From NCBI GenBank assembly GCA_003508005.1, contig DNUE01000001.1, positions 1 to 40,187 on the forward strand: a stretch of 40,187 nt of DNA, given 5' to 3'. Below are positions 9,701 through 17,060 of this stretch, piece after piece. The DNA is from Desulfobulbaceae bacterium (GTDB lineage: Bacteria > Desulfobacterota > Desulfobulbia > Desulfobulbales > Desulfobulbaceae). The notes below the pieces were generated by a model. It saw nothing but the letters and a program-made list of their open reading frames with translations, was not told the DNA's origin and did no database searches. Every line of letters starts with the position of its first letter. Position 1 is the first letter of the stretch. Position numbers and translations under genes: made by a program.

Positions 9701-10553
9701 CCATCTGCCCTTCACCCCTCAATTGCCACCGGTTGAGGTGCTGTCCCGGCCGGATAAGCCCAGGGTAGCCATCCTCCGCGACGAGGGATCCAACTCGGAC
9801 CGGGAGATGACCTCGGCCTTCTCTGTCGCCGGCTTCGAGCCCTGGGATGTCTCCATGACCGACCTCCTGGCCGGCAGGATTGACCTGGCGCGGTTCCGGG
9901 GCCTGGCTGCGGTGGGCGGCTTTTCTTACGCCGACGTGCCGGAGTCGGCCAAGGGCTGGGCGGCGACCATCCAGTTCAACGACCGGCTGCGGGCGATGTT
10001 CCAGGAGTTTTACGAGCGGCCGGACGCTTTCACCCTCGGCATCTGCAACGGCTGTCAGCTTTTCGGCCTGCTGGGCTGGGTGCCGGGCCTGAATCTCCCT
10101 GCCGAGCGCCAGCCCCGTTTTGTCCGCAACACCTCCGGCCGCTTTGAATCCCGCTGGGTGACGCTCAAGGTGCGGGAGAGCAGGGCGATGATGCTCAAGG
10201 GCATGCAGGACCTGGTCTTCGGCATCCATGTGGATCACGGCGAGGGCAGGCTGCTCTTCCCCGACCCCGCCATCCGCGCCCGGGTCGAGGAGGAAGGCCT
10301 GGCACCGGTGCTCTTTGTCGATGACGAGGGCAACCCCACTGAGACCTACCCTTTCAACCCCAACGGCTCGCCCGGCGGCATCGCCGGCCTCTGCTCGCCG
10401 GATGGCCGGCACCTGGCGATGATGCCTCACCCCGAGCGGGTCTTTCTCCCCTGGCAGGCCCACTGGCTGCCCGAGGGGATGAAGGATCTCGCTGCCAGCC
10501 CCTGGCTGCAGATGTTCCGCAACGCCTACGACTGGTGCATGACTGACCAATAA
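6744..10553 (+). CDS. purL: Phosphoribosylformylglycinamidine synthase, single-chain (PurL)
   Basis: This enzyme performs the fourth step of de novo purine synthesis: FGAR plus glutamine and ATP to FGAM. At 1269 residues it is the long, fused form in which the synthetase and glutaminase are one chain, as in Gammaproteobacteria and eukaryotes, rather than separate PurS/PurL/PurQ. The synthetase part shows NSEHSRHGFF near residue 192 and THNFPTGVAPFPGAETGTGG near residue 275, which are ATP/FGAR-binding signatures. The C-terminal class I glutaminase has its nucleophile in GICNGC (Cys1101), with His1229 and Glu1231 in HPER. The ATG at 6744 is preceded by AAGGAAAAAGG. A small gene follows 17 bases downstream, probably in the same transcript. 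Nothing appears missing or truncated. Confidence 0.97.
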   Translation: MTTQVIQLYRRVDSAMEYCFNIESSTPLGDGELQHLRLVLADGFLAETVTSAPGLAGERVVEVGPRLNFATAWSSNLVSICRAIGLAKVIRVERSRRYLVPAETDLQAFIASRHDRMTECPYPAPLTTFATGIVPAPVYEVDLLGGGPDALLAIPGISMDEWDRNFYYDYFVRKHGRNPTIVEIMDLNNANSEHSRHGFFRGRQVIDGVEEEKTLFQLVTDTLAANPKGSVIAFKDNSSAVAGHEIRTVLPEEPGSPSRFVPATLHYHIIFTAETHNFPTGVAPFPGAETGTGGRIRDVQGTGKGGLVIAGTAGYCVGSLHIPGYDLPWENRYPEPDTLASPLQIEIDASNGASDYGNKFGEPLIQGFTRSFDLRLASGERWGFLKPIMFTGGIGQIDARHTVKGQALRGMKIVQVGGPAYRVGFGGGAASSMLQGENVSELDFDAVQRGDAEMEQKMNRVIRACNEMGDRTLIEVIHDQGAGGPGNVLKELVEHAGGRIEIRNIRVGDPTMSVLEIYVAEYQERNGFLIRPENLAKFQAICDREKVACEVLGEVTGDLRFVVHDAQDDSTPVDLELSEVLGNIPKKTFTDSSVDPELPPLTLPENLSVRDALHDVLRLVSVGSKRFLTSKVDRAVTGLIARQQCCGPLQLTVGNVAVIAQSHFSRSGGATAIGEQPIKMLVSPEAGARMAVGESLTNLVWARIDDLDQVKCSANWMWAPKLTGEGAAMYRAARAMRDVMIALGMAVDGGKDSLSMATRVGGETVKSPRQLVISAYAAMGDITRVATPDLKHPGESNLIFIDLAYGRSRLGGSALAQTLGQLGSEVPDLDDPLLLRKAFLAVQDLLGRGLITAGHDRSDGGLVTALLEMAFSGNCGLDIYLEGEGSALDALFAEELGLVLECREHQTQQVLALLREAGIPYQNLGLTTPGPRITIRYNEEPVLDEDMRLLRQWWEETSYRLERLQMNPACADEEKSAIYDRRGPKYHLPFTPQLPPVEVLSRPDKPRVAILRDEGSNSDREMTSAFSVAGFEPWDVSMTDLLAGRIDLARFRGLAAVGGFSYADVPESAKGWAATIQFNDRLRAMFQEFYERPDAFTLGICNGCQLFGLLGWVPGLNLPAERQPRFVRNTSGRFESRWVTLKVRESRAMMLKGMQDLVFGIHVDHGEGRLLFPDPAIRARVEEEGLAPVLFVDDEGNPTETYPFNPNGSPGGIAGLCSPDGRHLAMMPHPERVFLPWQAHWLPEGMKDLAASPWLQMFRNAYDWCMTDQ

Positions 10554-10570
10554 GAAAGGAATACAGAATC

Positions 10571-10912
10571 ATGGTAAATCGCGCCGCGCTCCTGTTGAGG
10601 TATAATGAGCCGTTCCTCCGGTGGATTAACACCTTGGACCCCTCGGCGAGGGATCAGGATATCAGCATGGAAGAGGCCAACCAGGACTCAACCGTCTATC
10701 TGATCGATGAAGAGGTAGCGGAAAACCTGGAGGAATGGATTGCCATGAACTATCAAACCCTTTTCGATATTGAGCTTGAAGGGTGGTCCATGGACGAATC
10801 GCTCTGGCCTCAGAACAGGGATATCGACCTGTTCAACCAATGGTTCACGGTTGAGTGCCATACCGTGCTGCTTGATACCGGAATCGAACCGATATTCGAC
10901 GATGAGGCGTAA
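10571..10912 (+). CDS. Small acidic conserved-type protein of unknown function
   Basis: A 113-residue acidic, soluble protein with many tryptophans (RWINTLD, LEEWIAMN, EGWSMDESLW, NQWFTVEC) and no signal peptide or membrane segment. No family is recognised with certainty. The ATG at 10571 has AAGAAAGGA upstream and lies 17 bases after purL, so it is probably transcribed with it. Codon usage matches the surrounding genes, with a coherent hydrophobic pattern over the full length, which supports it being real. It could be a small cytoplasmic accessory protein; no link to purine synthesis can be drawn from sequence. Confidence 0.75.
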   Translation: MVNRAALLLRYNEPFLRWINTLDPSARDQDISMEEANQDSTVYLIDEEVAENLEEWIAMNYQTLFDIELEGWSMDESLWPQNRDIDLFNQWFTVECHTVLLDTGIEPIFDDEA

Positions 10913-11115
10913 GCATGCCGCCTCACCGGGGGAATAAACCGCCGGAGACCGTTATTGACCCCCCGTCCTTCCCGCCGTCCTTTTGCCCCGCCAGGTGTCG
11001 TAGCAACAGGGACAATTCCGTCTTAATTTTTTAATAATAATTTCAGTCCGTTGCAAAATCAGCGAACTGGCGCTTCATTACTGCGAAAATACTTGCGGTT
11101 TTCCCCATATTTTCC
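10913..11115. other. Intergenic sequence before the kamA promoter
   Basis: No gene is seen. A 62-codon frame on the - strand (11043-11231) has a partly protein-like C-terminal half but no ribosome site, and its start lies in the kamA terminator hairpin, so it is not called. No intrinsic terminator for the purL transcript is evident here. Confidence 0.5.
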
Positions 11116-11144
11116 TTGATTTCCTTGTCGAGAACATCTATAAG
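11116..11144 (+). promoter_or_regulatory. Candidate sigma-70 promoter for kamA
   Basis: TTGATT (11116-11121) and TATAAG (11139-11144) are separated by 17 bases, matching consensus at 4/6 and 5/6. A start near 11151 would give a leader of about 113 bases that contains the terminator-like hairpin at 11211-11237. Confidence 0.5.
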
Positions 11145-11210
11145 GGCGGTAATAAGACATATAAATGATCTGCTCTGGCGCCCATGCCCAGCGGTAGAGA
11201 GAAGTGCAGC

Positions 11211-11237
11211 GGCTGTCCGGCGGACGGCCATTTTTTT
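11211..11237 (+). terminator. Intrinsic terminator inside the kamA leader (possible attenuator)
   Basis: GGCTGTCC (11211-11218) pairs with GGACGGCC (11222-11229), one pair being a wobble, around a GGC loop. It is followed by A and seven T residues. It ends 27 bases before the kamA ATG, leaving no room for a separate downstream promoter. It therefore either caps the upstream transcript while kamA starts within it, or acts as an attenuator of a transcript from the promoter at 11116. Confidence 0.65.
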
Positions 11238-11263
11238 AGAACAAATTTTTCAGGAGATCGACC

Positions 11264-12565
11264 ATGCCCCAGACAAGTGAGCTGTGCGAGAAAGAAGAAC
11301 CTCCATCTTCACTTTGCGGCATCCTTGAGGCCGAAGAGGAGCCTCCAGGGAGTTTGCGCGCGAGCGCGCTCCTTCATCATCCTCTTTCCTTTCCCGCCCC
11401 CACGATTCTTCCCTTTCCGCTTCATCGCCGCAAGATTGCCCTGAAGGACGCCCGTACCAGGCAGTTCCGCAGGAAATTCTTTCCCGGCATCAGCGCCAGG
11501 GAATGGAACGACTGGCACTGGCAGGTGGCCAACCGCATCCGCACCCCCGAGCGTCTGCGCTCGATGCTGACCCTGAGCGCGGAAGAGGAGCAGGCCCTGA
11601 CCCAGGACGGCATCAAGCTGCCTTTTGCAGTGACGCCGTATTACCTGAGCCTGATCCCGGCTGAAGGGCCGCAGCATCCGCTCCGGCGAGCGGTGGTGCC
11701 GACAATCGGCGAGCTGCACAAGCGACAGGGCGAGGAGGACGATCCTCTGGGCGAGGAATCGCAGAGCCCGGTACACGGTCTGGTGCATCGCTACCCGGAC
11801 CGGGTCCTGTTCCTGGTCCATGACTTCTGCTCCACCTACTGCCGCTACTGCACGCGTTCAAGGGTTGTGGGGCATGGGTCGCTTAACGCCAACCAGATCC
11901 GCCTGGAGCAGGCGATCCAGTATATCAGCAAAACGCCGACCATCCGCGACGTCCTGCTCTCCGGCGGGGACCCCCTGCTGCTCAGCGACAACAAGCTGGA
12001 ATGGCTCCTGGCCCGCCTGCGCCTGATCCCGCACGTGGAGGTGATCCGGATCGGCACCAAGATCCCGGCGGTCCTGCCGCAGCGGGTGACGCCGAAGCTG
12101 GTGCGCATGCTCCGGCGCTATCATCCGCTGTGGATGAGCCTGCATTTCATGCACCCGGACGAGTGCACCCCGGAGACGACCAGGGCCTGCGCCATGCTGG
12201 CTGACGCCGGCATCCCGCTGGGCTCCCAGACCGTGCTCCTCAAGGGGATCAACGACGACGTGGATACCATGAAGCAGCTGATGCACGGCCTGATGAAGAT
12301 GCGGGTGCGGCCCTACTATCTCTACCAGTGCGATCCCATCACCGGCTCCTCGCATTTCCGTACCTCCGTGGCCAAGGGACTGGAGATCATCCAGGGGCTG
12401 CGCGGGCATACCAGCGGCTACGCGGTGCCGAACTACGTCATCGACGCCCCTGGCGGCGGTGGGAAGATCCCGCTGTTGCCGGAGTCAGTCCTGGGCCGGA
12501 ACGGTGACGACCTGCTGCTCCGCAACTACGAGCAGCGCTGCTTCCGCTATCCGGACATCATGTAG
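11264..12565 (+). CDS. kamA: Lysine 2,3-aminomutase (KamA family radical SAM/PLP enzyme)
   Basis: The enzyme interconverts L-lysine and L-beta-lysine using S-adenosylmethionine, a [4Fe-4S] cluster and pyridoxal phosphate. The cluster motif is C189-x3-C193-x2-C196 (CSTYCRYC). The PLP lysine is K401 in DAPGGGGK. Asp357 (YQCD) and Asp394 sit 44 and 7 residues before that lysine, the same spacing as the two aspartates that hold the lysine side-chain amino group in clostridial lysine 2,3-aminomutase (D293, D330, K337). This favours lysine over glutamate as substrate. The 433-residue protein has an unusual N-terminal extension of about 70 residues, rich in Pro, Glu and Leu, before the family start at FFPGIS. 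The ATG at 11264 is supported by AGGAGA. A strong terminator follows, separating it from the ATP-grasp genes, although the shared theme suggests one pathway. Confidence 0.93.
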   Translation: MPQTSELCEKEEPPSSLCGILEAEEEPPGSLRASALLHHPLSFPAPTILPFPLHRRKIALKDARTRQFRRKFFPGISAREWNDWHWQVANRIRTPERLRSMLTLSAEEEQALTQDGIKLPFAVTPYYLSLIPAEGPQHPLRRAVVPTIGELHKRQGEEDDPLGEESQSPVHGLVHRYPDRVLFLVHDFCSTYCRYCTRSRVVGHGSLNANQIRLEQAIQYISKTPTIRDVLLSGGDPLLLSDNKLEWLLARLRLIPHVEVIRIGTKIPAVLPQRVTPKLVRMLRRYHPLWMSLHFMHPDECTPETTRACAMLADAGIPLGSQTVLLKGINDDVDTMKQLMHGLMKMRVRPYYLYQCDPITGSSHFRTSVAKGLEIIQGLRGHTSGYAVPNYVIDAPGGGGKIPLLPESVLGRNGDDLLLRNYEQRCFRYPDIM

Positions 12566-12593
12566 CGGCCTGCGCGGTATCGTGGTACCCTTC

Positions 12594-12621
12594 AAGCCCG
12601 TCCCTCCCGGACGGGCTTTTT
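12594..12621 (+). terminator. Rho-independent terminator after kamA
   Basis: AAGCCCGTCC (12594-12603) and GGACGGGCTT (12609-12618) form a perfect 10-bp stem with a 5-base loop, followed by a T run. This is a strong intrinsic terminator. It implies that the downstream ATP-grasp genes need their own promoter in 12622-12743 or partial read-through. Confidence 0.9.
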
Positions 12622-12743
12622 CTTTGCTCGGGGCATACCGCGGGGAGGAAAAAACCTGGTGGCGGGAAGGCAAAATTTGCCGTACTGTCCGAAGAGATCG
12701 GGCGGGCAACCGAAAGACGAAAATCTGTTGAGGAACGAGGAAA

Positions 12744-13742
12744 ATGAAGATCGGCATTACCTTTGACCTGCGGTCCGCCTATCTGGCCATGGGGTTCAGC
12801 GAGGACGAGACCGCGGAATTTGACCGGGACGACACCATTCAGGCCATTGAAAACACCTTGCGCGAGCTGGGCCATGAGACCGAGCGGGTCGGGCACATCA
12901 AGGAGCTGGCCGCGGCCCTGGTGGCCGGCAAACGCTGGGACCTGGTCTTCAACATCGCCGAGGGCATGTACGGTATCGGCCGCGAGGCCCAGGTGCCGGC
13001 CCTGCTGGATGCCTACCGCATTCCCTACACTTTTTCCGATCCTCTGGTCATGAGCCTGACCCTGGACAAGGGCATGACCAAGCGGGTGGTGCGGGACGCC
13101 GGCGTGCCAACCAGCGATTTTTTCGTGGCCGCCACGGCGGACGATGCCGTCAAAGTCCGCTTTGCCCCGCCCTTCTTTGTCAAGCCGGTGGCGGAGGGGA
13201 CGGGCAAGGGCATCACCCCTGCCTCCATCGTCCGGGAGCGGGACAGCCTTGCCGCAAGAGTGGCGGATCTGCTGCAGATCTATAAGCAGCCTGTACTCGT
13301 CGAGCCTTACCTCTCCGGTCGCGAGTTCACCGTGGCCATAGTCGGCACCGGGGAGGCGGCCCGAACCATCGGCTCCATGGAGGTGATTCTCCTCAGCAAC
13401 GCCGAGCAGGGGGTATACTCCTATGTGAACAAGGAGAAGTGCGAGGAGCTGGTGGAATACCGCCTGGTCGGGCCCTCTGACGATCCCGTGGTGGCGGAGT
13501 CGGAACGCATCGCCATGGACGCCTGGCGGGTCCTCGGCTGCCGGGATGCGGGCCGGATCGACATCCGCTGCGACAGCGGGAACCGGCCGCAGTTCATGGA
13601 GGTCAACCCCCTTGCCGGTATCCATCCCGAGCACTCGGACCTGCCGATCATTTGCAACAAGGTGGGGCTCTCCTACCGTGACCTGCTCAAGGCCATAGTT
13701 GATTCCGCCTCAGTCAGGGTTGGGTCAGGAGTTGCCGGATGA
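12744..13742 (+). CDS. ATP-grasp ligase, D-Ala-D-Ala ligase-like (first of two)
   Basis: A 332-residue protein of the ATP-grasp superfamily, closest in layout to D-alanine-D-alanine ligase. The N-terminal Rossmann-like part begins MKIGITFDLR and contains DLVFNIAEGMYG. The central ATP-binding part has PFFVKPVAEGTGKGI, where Lys contacts ATP in the family. The C-terminal part has FMEVNPLAG with the metal ligands E286 and N288. The fold predicts ATP-dependent amide-bond formation between a carboxylate and an amine through an acylphosphate. A cell-wall Ddl is normally single and sits with mur genes, so this copy, paired with a second ligase and a GNAT-HDAC protein, more likely serves a dedicated small molecule. 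Its TGA overlaps the next ATG by 4 bases. The start has GAGGAACGAGGAAA upstream. Confidence 0.85.
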   Translation: MKIGITFDLRSAYLAMGFSEDETAEFDRDDTIQAIENTLRELGHETERVGHIKELAAALVAGKRWDLVFNIAEGMYGIGREAQVPALLDAYRIPYTFSDPLVMSLTLDKGMTKRVVRDAGVPTSDFFVAATADDAVKVRFAPPFFVKPVAEGTGKGITPASIVRERDSLAARVADLLQIYKQPVLVEPYLSGREFTVAIVGTGEAARTIGSMEVILLSNAEQGVYSYVNKEKCEELVEYRLVGPSDDPVVAESERIAMDAWRVLGCRDAGRIDIRCDSGNRPQFMEVNPLAGIHPEHSDLPIICNKVGLSYRDLLKAIVDSASVRVGSGVAG

Positions 13743-14752
13743 AGATCGCGGTGATCCATAACCGGGTGAGGGCGGAGGACGCGCCCGATGCCCGCGACGT
13801 TTTGCAGCAGGCGGAGGAGGTAATCGCGGCCCTGGCCAGCCTGGGCCATCAAGTCGTTCGCTGGTCCTGCGGCCTGGATTTGGAGGAGGCGCGCCGGGCG
13901 CTGGCCGGGTTCGGGCCGGACCTGGTCTTCAACCTGGTGGAGGACCTGGCCGGCCACGGCCGGCTGATCCATCTCTTCCCCTCCCTGCTCGATGCCCTGC
14001 GCATTCCCTATACCGGCGCCCCGGCCGAGGCGATTTTTCTGACCTCGCACAAGACCCTCGCCAAGGAGCGGATGCAGCAGGCCGGCCTGCCTACGCCGGC
14101 CTGGGCCGGACCCTGGCCGGTTGCCGGCAGGGAGCGGCGTCCCAGCGGCTGGGCGAACAAATGGATCATCAAGTCCCTGTGGGAGCACGCCTCCGTGGGC
14201 CTGGATGCGGGTTCGGTGCTGGCCACGGATTCGGCGGCAACACTGAGCGCGGAGATGCGCCGGCGCTGCGATGCGCTGGGCGGGTCCTGCTTTGCCGAGG
14301 AATTCATCGACGGCCGCGAGTTCAACCTGTCGCTGCTGGCAGGGGCGGACGGCCCTGAAGTCCTGCCCCCGGCCGAGATCCTCTTCTCGGGCTACACCCC
14401 GGACATGATCCGCATCGTGGACTACCAGGCCAAGTGGGACGAAGGATCCCTTCCTTACCGCAACACCCCGCGCACCTTCGACTTCGGCCCGGCGGATGCA
14501 CCCCTCCTGCAGGAGCTGACGGATATTGCCCGCCGCTGCTGGCACGCCTTTGCCCTGGCCGGCTATGCCCGGGTCGATTTCCGGGTGGATGGGGCCGGCC
14601 GGCCGTTCATTCTCGAGATCAACACCAATCCCTGCCTGTCGCCGGATGCCGGCTTTGCCGCGGCCCTGGCGCAAGCAGGCATCAGTTTTGCCCAGGCAAT
14701 GGCACGCATTGTCGCCGATGCCCGGCGAAACCCGCCGCAATCGGAGAAATGA
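13739..14752 (+). CDS. ATP-grasp ligase, D-Ala-D-Ala ligase-like (second of two)
   Basis: This 337-residue paralogue has the same ATP-grasp plan: N-terminal MKIAVIHNRV, then DLVFNLVEDLAG, RIPYTGAPAEA, a phosphate/ATP contact region (WIIKSLWEHASVGLD), FAEEFIDGREFNLSLL, and a C-terminal metal-binding FILEINTNP with E293 and N295. It differs from the upstream ligase across most of its length, so the pair probably acts on different substrates or in successive steps rather than as duplicates. Substrates cannot be read from sequence; amino acids or beta-lysine derivatives are an inference from neighbours. It overlaps the upstream gene by ATGA at 13739 and is coupled to the fusion gene downstream. 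Confidence 0.85.
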   Translation: MKIAVIHNRVRAEDAPDARDVLQQAEEVIAALASLGHQVVRWSCGLDLEEARRALAGFGPDLVFNLVEDLAGHGRLIHLFPSLLDALRIPYTGAPAEAIFLTSHKTLAKERMQQAGLPTPAWAGPWPVAGRERRPSGWANKWIIKSLWEHASVGLDAGSVLATDSAATLSAEMRRRCDALGGSCFAEEFIDGREFNLSLLAGADGPEVLPPAEILFSGYTPDMIRIVDYQAKWDEGSLPYRNTPRTFDFGPADAPLLQELTDIARRCWHAFALAGYARVDFRVDGAGRPFILEINTNPCLSPDAGFAAALAQAGISFAQAMARIVADARRNPPQSEK

Positions 14753-14754
14753 CC

Positions 14755-17031
14755 ATGTTACGCATCAGTCGCATCTATGATGATGTCCTGCCGGTGAACC
14801 AGGAAAAGCTGCGCCAGGTCAAGGAAATACTCCGTTCCCGTTTCAGCGCGGTGGGGGAAAAGGAGATCGAGGCCATTGGCGAGAAGCTGCGCAACCCGTT
14901 CAAGCAGAGGTTTTGCACAATCCTGTTTGTAGCGGAGAGCATGCGAGGCAAGGTCCTTGGTTTTGCCACGCTGCTCCATGAACCGGAGATCGGCTTTGCC
15001 TATCTCGACTGGATAGCGATCGCCACGGATCGCAGCGGCGGGGGGCTGGGAGGGGCTCTCTACGAAAGGATACGCCATGAGGCGGCAGCCCTGAAGGTGA
15101 AAGGGCTCTTTTTCGAATGTCTGCCCGATGAGGAGAAGAACTGCCCTGACAAGACCATCCTCAAGGAGAACAGGTCCAGGCTCCGTTTTTATGAACAGTA
15201 CGGCGCCAGGCCGGTGATCAATACCGGCTATGAACTGCCGGTCAAGGAGGGAGACACCTGCATGCCGCACCTGGTCTATGACGGCCTCAAGGAGCAGAGG
15301 CCGCTCAGGCGCGCCTTTGCCCGTAAAGTGGTGCAGGCCATCCTGGAAAGGAAGTATGCCGAACTCTGCCCGGCAGACTATGTGACGAAAGTGGTGAAAT
15401 CCTTTCGGGACGATCCGGTGCAACTGCGTGAATTTCGGTATGTCAAGCCGGAAACGGTGGTCAGTTCACTGGCCAGCCGGACGTATGAACAGATTGCCCT
15501 GGTGGTCAACGACAAGCATCACATCCACCATGTCCATGAGCGGGGGTATGTGGAATCACCGGTGCGGGTGCCCACTATCCTGGCCGAGCTCGATAAAAGC
15601 GGCCTGTTTGCCCGCATCAGGACACAGCCGTTCCCGGATCGGCATTTGCTTGAGGTACATGCCGCTGATTTTGTGCGCTTTTTAAAGCGCGCCTGCAACG
15701 ATATGGCGGAAGGGAAGTCATTGTACCCTTACGTTTTTCCCATCCGCAACAAGACGCGGCCGCCTCTGGAGCCCTCGGTCCTGAGCGGGTATTACTGCTT
15801 CGACACCTTTACCCCCATCAACCGCAATGCCTATCCCGCTGCCCGCCGGGCGGTTGACAGTGCCCTTACCGCCGCCCGGGAGGTTTTGCACGGCAGACGG
15901 CTGGCCTACGCTCTGGTCCGGCCGCCGGGGCACCATGCCGAGAGCAGGTTTTTCGGCGGATTCTGCTATTTCAACAACATTGGTGTTGCCGCGCAGTATT
16001 TGAGCCATTACGGCAAAGTGGCCATCCTCGATATCGATTATCACCACGGCAACGGCCAGCAGGATATATTCTCCCGCCGATCCGACGTCCTGACCGTTTC
16101 GCTGCACGGGCATCCCAGCTTTGCCTATCCCTATTTCTCAGGTTTTGAAGAGGAACTGGGCGAGGGTGAGGGCGAAGGCTTCAATTTGAATCTGCCCCTC
16201 CCGGAAAAGCTGGATGGGGAAGGGTATCGAACGGCACTGGCACTGGCCTTGAATAGGATTGAGACGTTCAAGCCCGCCTTTCTGATTGTCGCTTTAGGAC
16301 TTGATACCGCCAAGGGCGATCCGACCGGAACCTGGAGTTTAACGGCAAGGGATTTCAGGGTGAACGGGGAGGCTATCGGTTCCCTGGGGCTGCCGACGGT
16401 TGTCGTCCAGGAAGGTGGCTACCGTACCCGTACTCTTGGCAAGAATGCCCTCTCTTTTTTCAACGGCCTGGCAGATGCAGAACGCCAATGGGCACACCGA
16501 AAACACGAGACCAAGCACCAGATTCATGGCTTGAGCTTCCGCCAGGAGACTGTGCCGGAAGATGTCGAGCGGGTTCGCAAACTGGTGGAGATCACCGGCT
16601 TCTTCAATGCCGATGAAGTGGAGGTTGCCCGGGAGCTGGTCCAGGAACGGCTGCTCAAGGGGGATGCCAGCGGCTACTTATTTCTGTTTGCCGAGCATTA
16701 CGGCAGGATGGTGGGCTACAGCTGCTTCGGTCCGATACCCTGCACGCTTTCCAGTTATGACCTCTACTGGATCGCGGTCCACCCCGATTATCAGGGCCGA
16801 GGGGTGGGGCGTCAGCTCCTGCAGATGACCGAACGCAGAATCAAGGAGGCCGGGGGCGAGCGGATATATGTCGATACCTCGCAACGCATCCAGTATGCCA
16901 GCACCCGGGCCTTTTACGAGCGGTGCGGCTACAACCTGGAATCTCTGCTCGTCGATTTTTACGCGGCCGGCGACGGCAAGGCGATTTACTGCAAGAAGGT
17001 TCGGCCGGGGAACGGGCAGGGGGCGCGATAA
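14755..17031 (+). CDS. GNAT-HDAC-GNAT trifunctional fusion protein
   Basis: The 758-residue protein joins three enzymes. Residues about 1-180 form a GNAT acyltransferase domain, with DWIAIATDRSGGGLGGALYE around D92 as the acetyl-CoA loop. Residues about 240-585 form an HDAC/acetylpolyamine amidohydrolase domain with a complete active site: catalytic H393-H394 (RPPGHHAE), zinc ligands D428 and H430 (DIDYHHGNG) and D517 (LGLDTAKGDP), and Y556 (EGGY). Residues about 600-750 form a second GNAT domain with the canonical QGRGVG loop starting at Q680. It could thus both add and remove acyl groups, probably on an amine made by the neighbouring enzymes. The ATG at 14755 is preferred because GGAG lies 8 bases upstream; an ATG at 14749 overlaps the previous stop but is too close to that site. 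Confidence 0.9.
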   Translation: MLRISRIYDDVLPVNQEKLRQVKEILRSRFSAVGEKEIEAIGEKLRNPFKQRFCTILFVAESMRGKVLGFATLLHEPEIGFAYLDWIAIATDRSGGGLGGALYERIRHEAAALKVKGLFFECLPDEEKNCPDKTILKENRSRLRFYEQYGARPVINTGYELPVKEGDTCMPHLVYDGLKEQRPLRRAFARKVVQAILERKYAELCPADYVTKVVKSFRDDPVQLREFRYVKPETVVSSLASRTYEQIALVVNDKHHIHHVHERGYVESPVRVPTILAELDKSGLFARIRTQPFPDRHLLEVHAADFVRFLKRACNDMAEGKSLYPYVFPIRNKTRPPLEPSVLSGYYCFDTFTPINRNAYPAARRAVDSALTAAREVLHGRRLAYALVRPPGHHAESRFFGGFCYFNNIGVAAQYLSHYGKVAILDIDYHHGNGQQDIFSRRSDVLTVSLHGHPSFAYPYFSGFEEELGEGEGEGFNLNLPLPEKLDGEGYRTALALALNRIETFKPAFLIVALGLDTAKGDPTGTWSLTARDFRVNGEAIGSLGLPTVVVQEGGYRTRTLGKNALSFFNGLADAERQWAHRKHETKHQIHGLSFRQETVPEDVERVRKLVEITGFFNADEVEVARELVQERLLKGDASGYLFLFAEHYGRMVGYSCFGPIPCTLSSYDLYWIAVHPDYQGRGVGRQLLQMTERRIKEAGGERIYVDTSQRIQYASTRAFYERCGYNLESLLVDFYAAGDGKAIYCKKVRPGNGQGAR

Positions 17032-17060
17032 AGGCGGCTTTCCGGGAAAGGGGGTTGCGG

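Noticed and set aside
11043..11231. 62-codon - strand frame upstream of kamA
   Set aside because: Start lies in the terminator hairpin with no ribosome site; no homology seen.
11145..11263. Lysine riboswitch or lysine-rich leader peptide before kamA
   Set aside because: Conserved L-box sequence blocks were not recognised, and the only mini-frame (ATG 11165) lacks lysine codons and a ribosome site.
14434..14754. Upstream extension of the GNAT-HDAC-GNAT frame
   Set aside because: It overlaps the second ATP-grasp gene out of frame; ribosome site and homology place the start at 14755.
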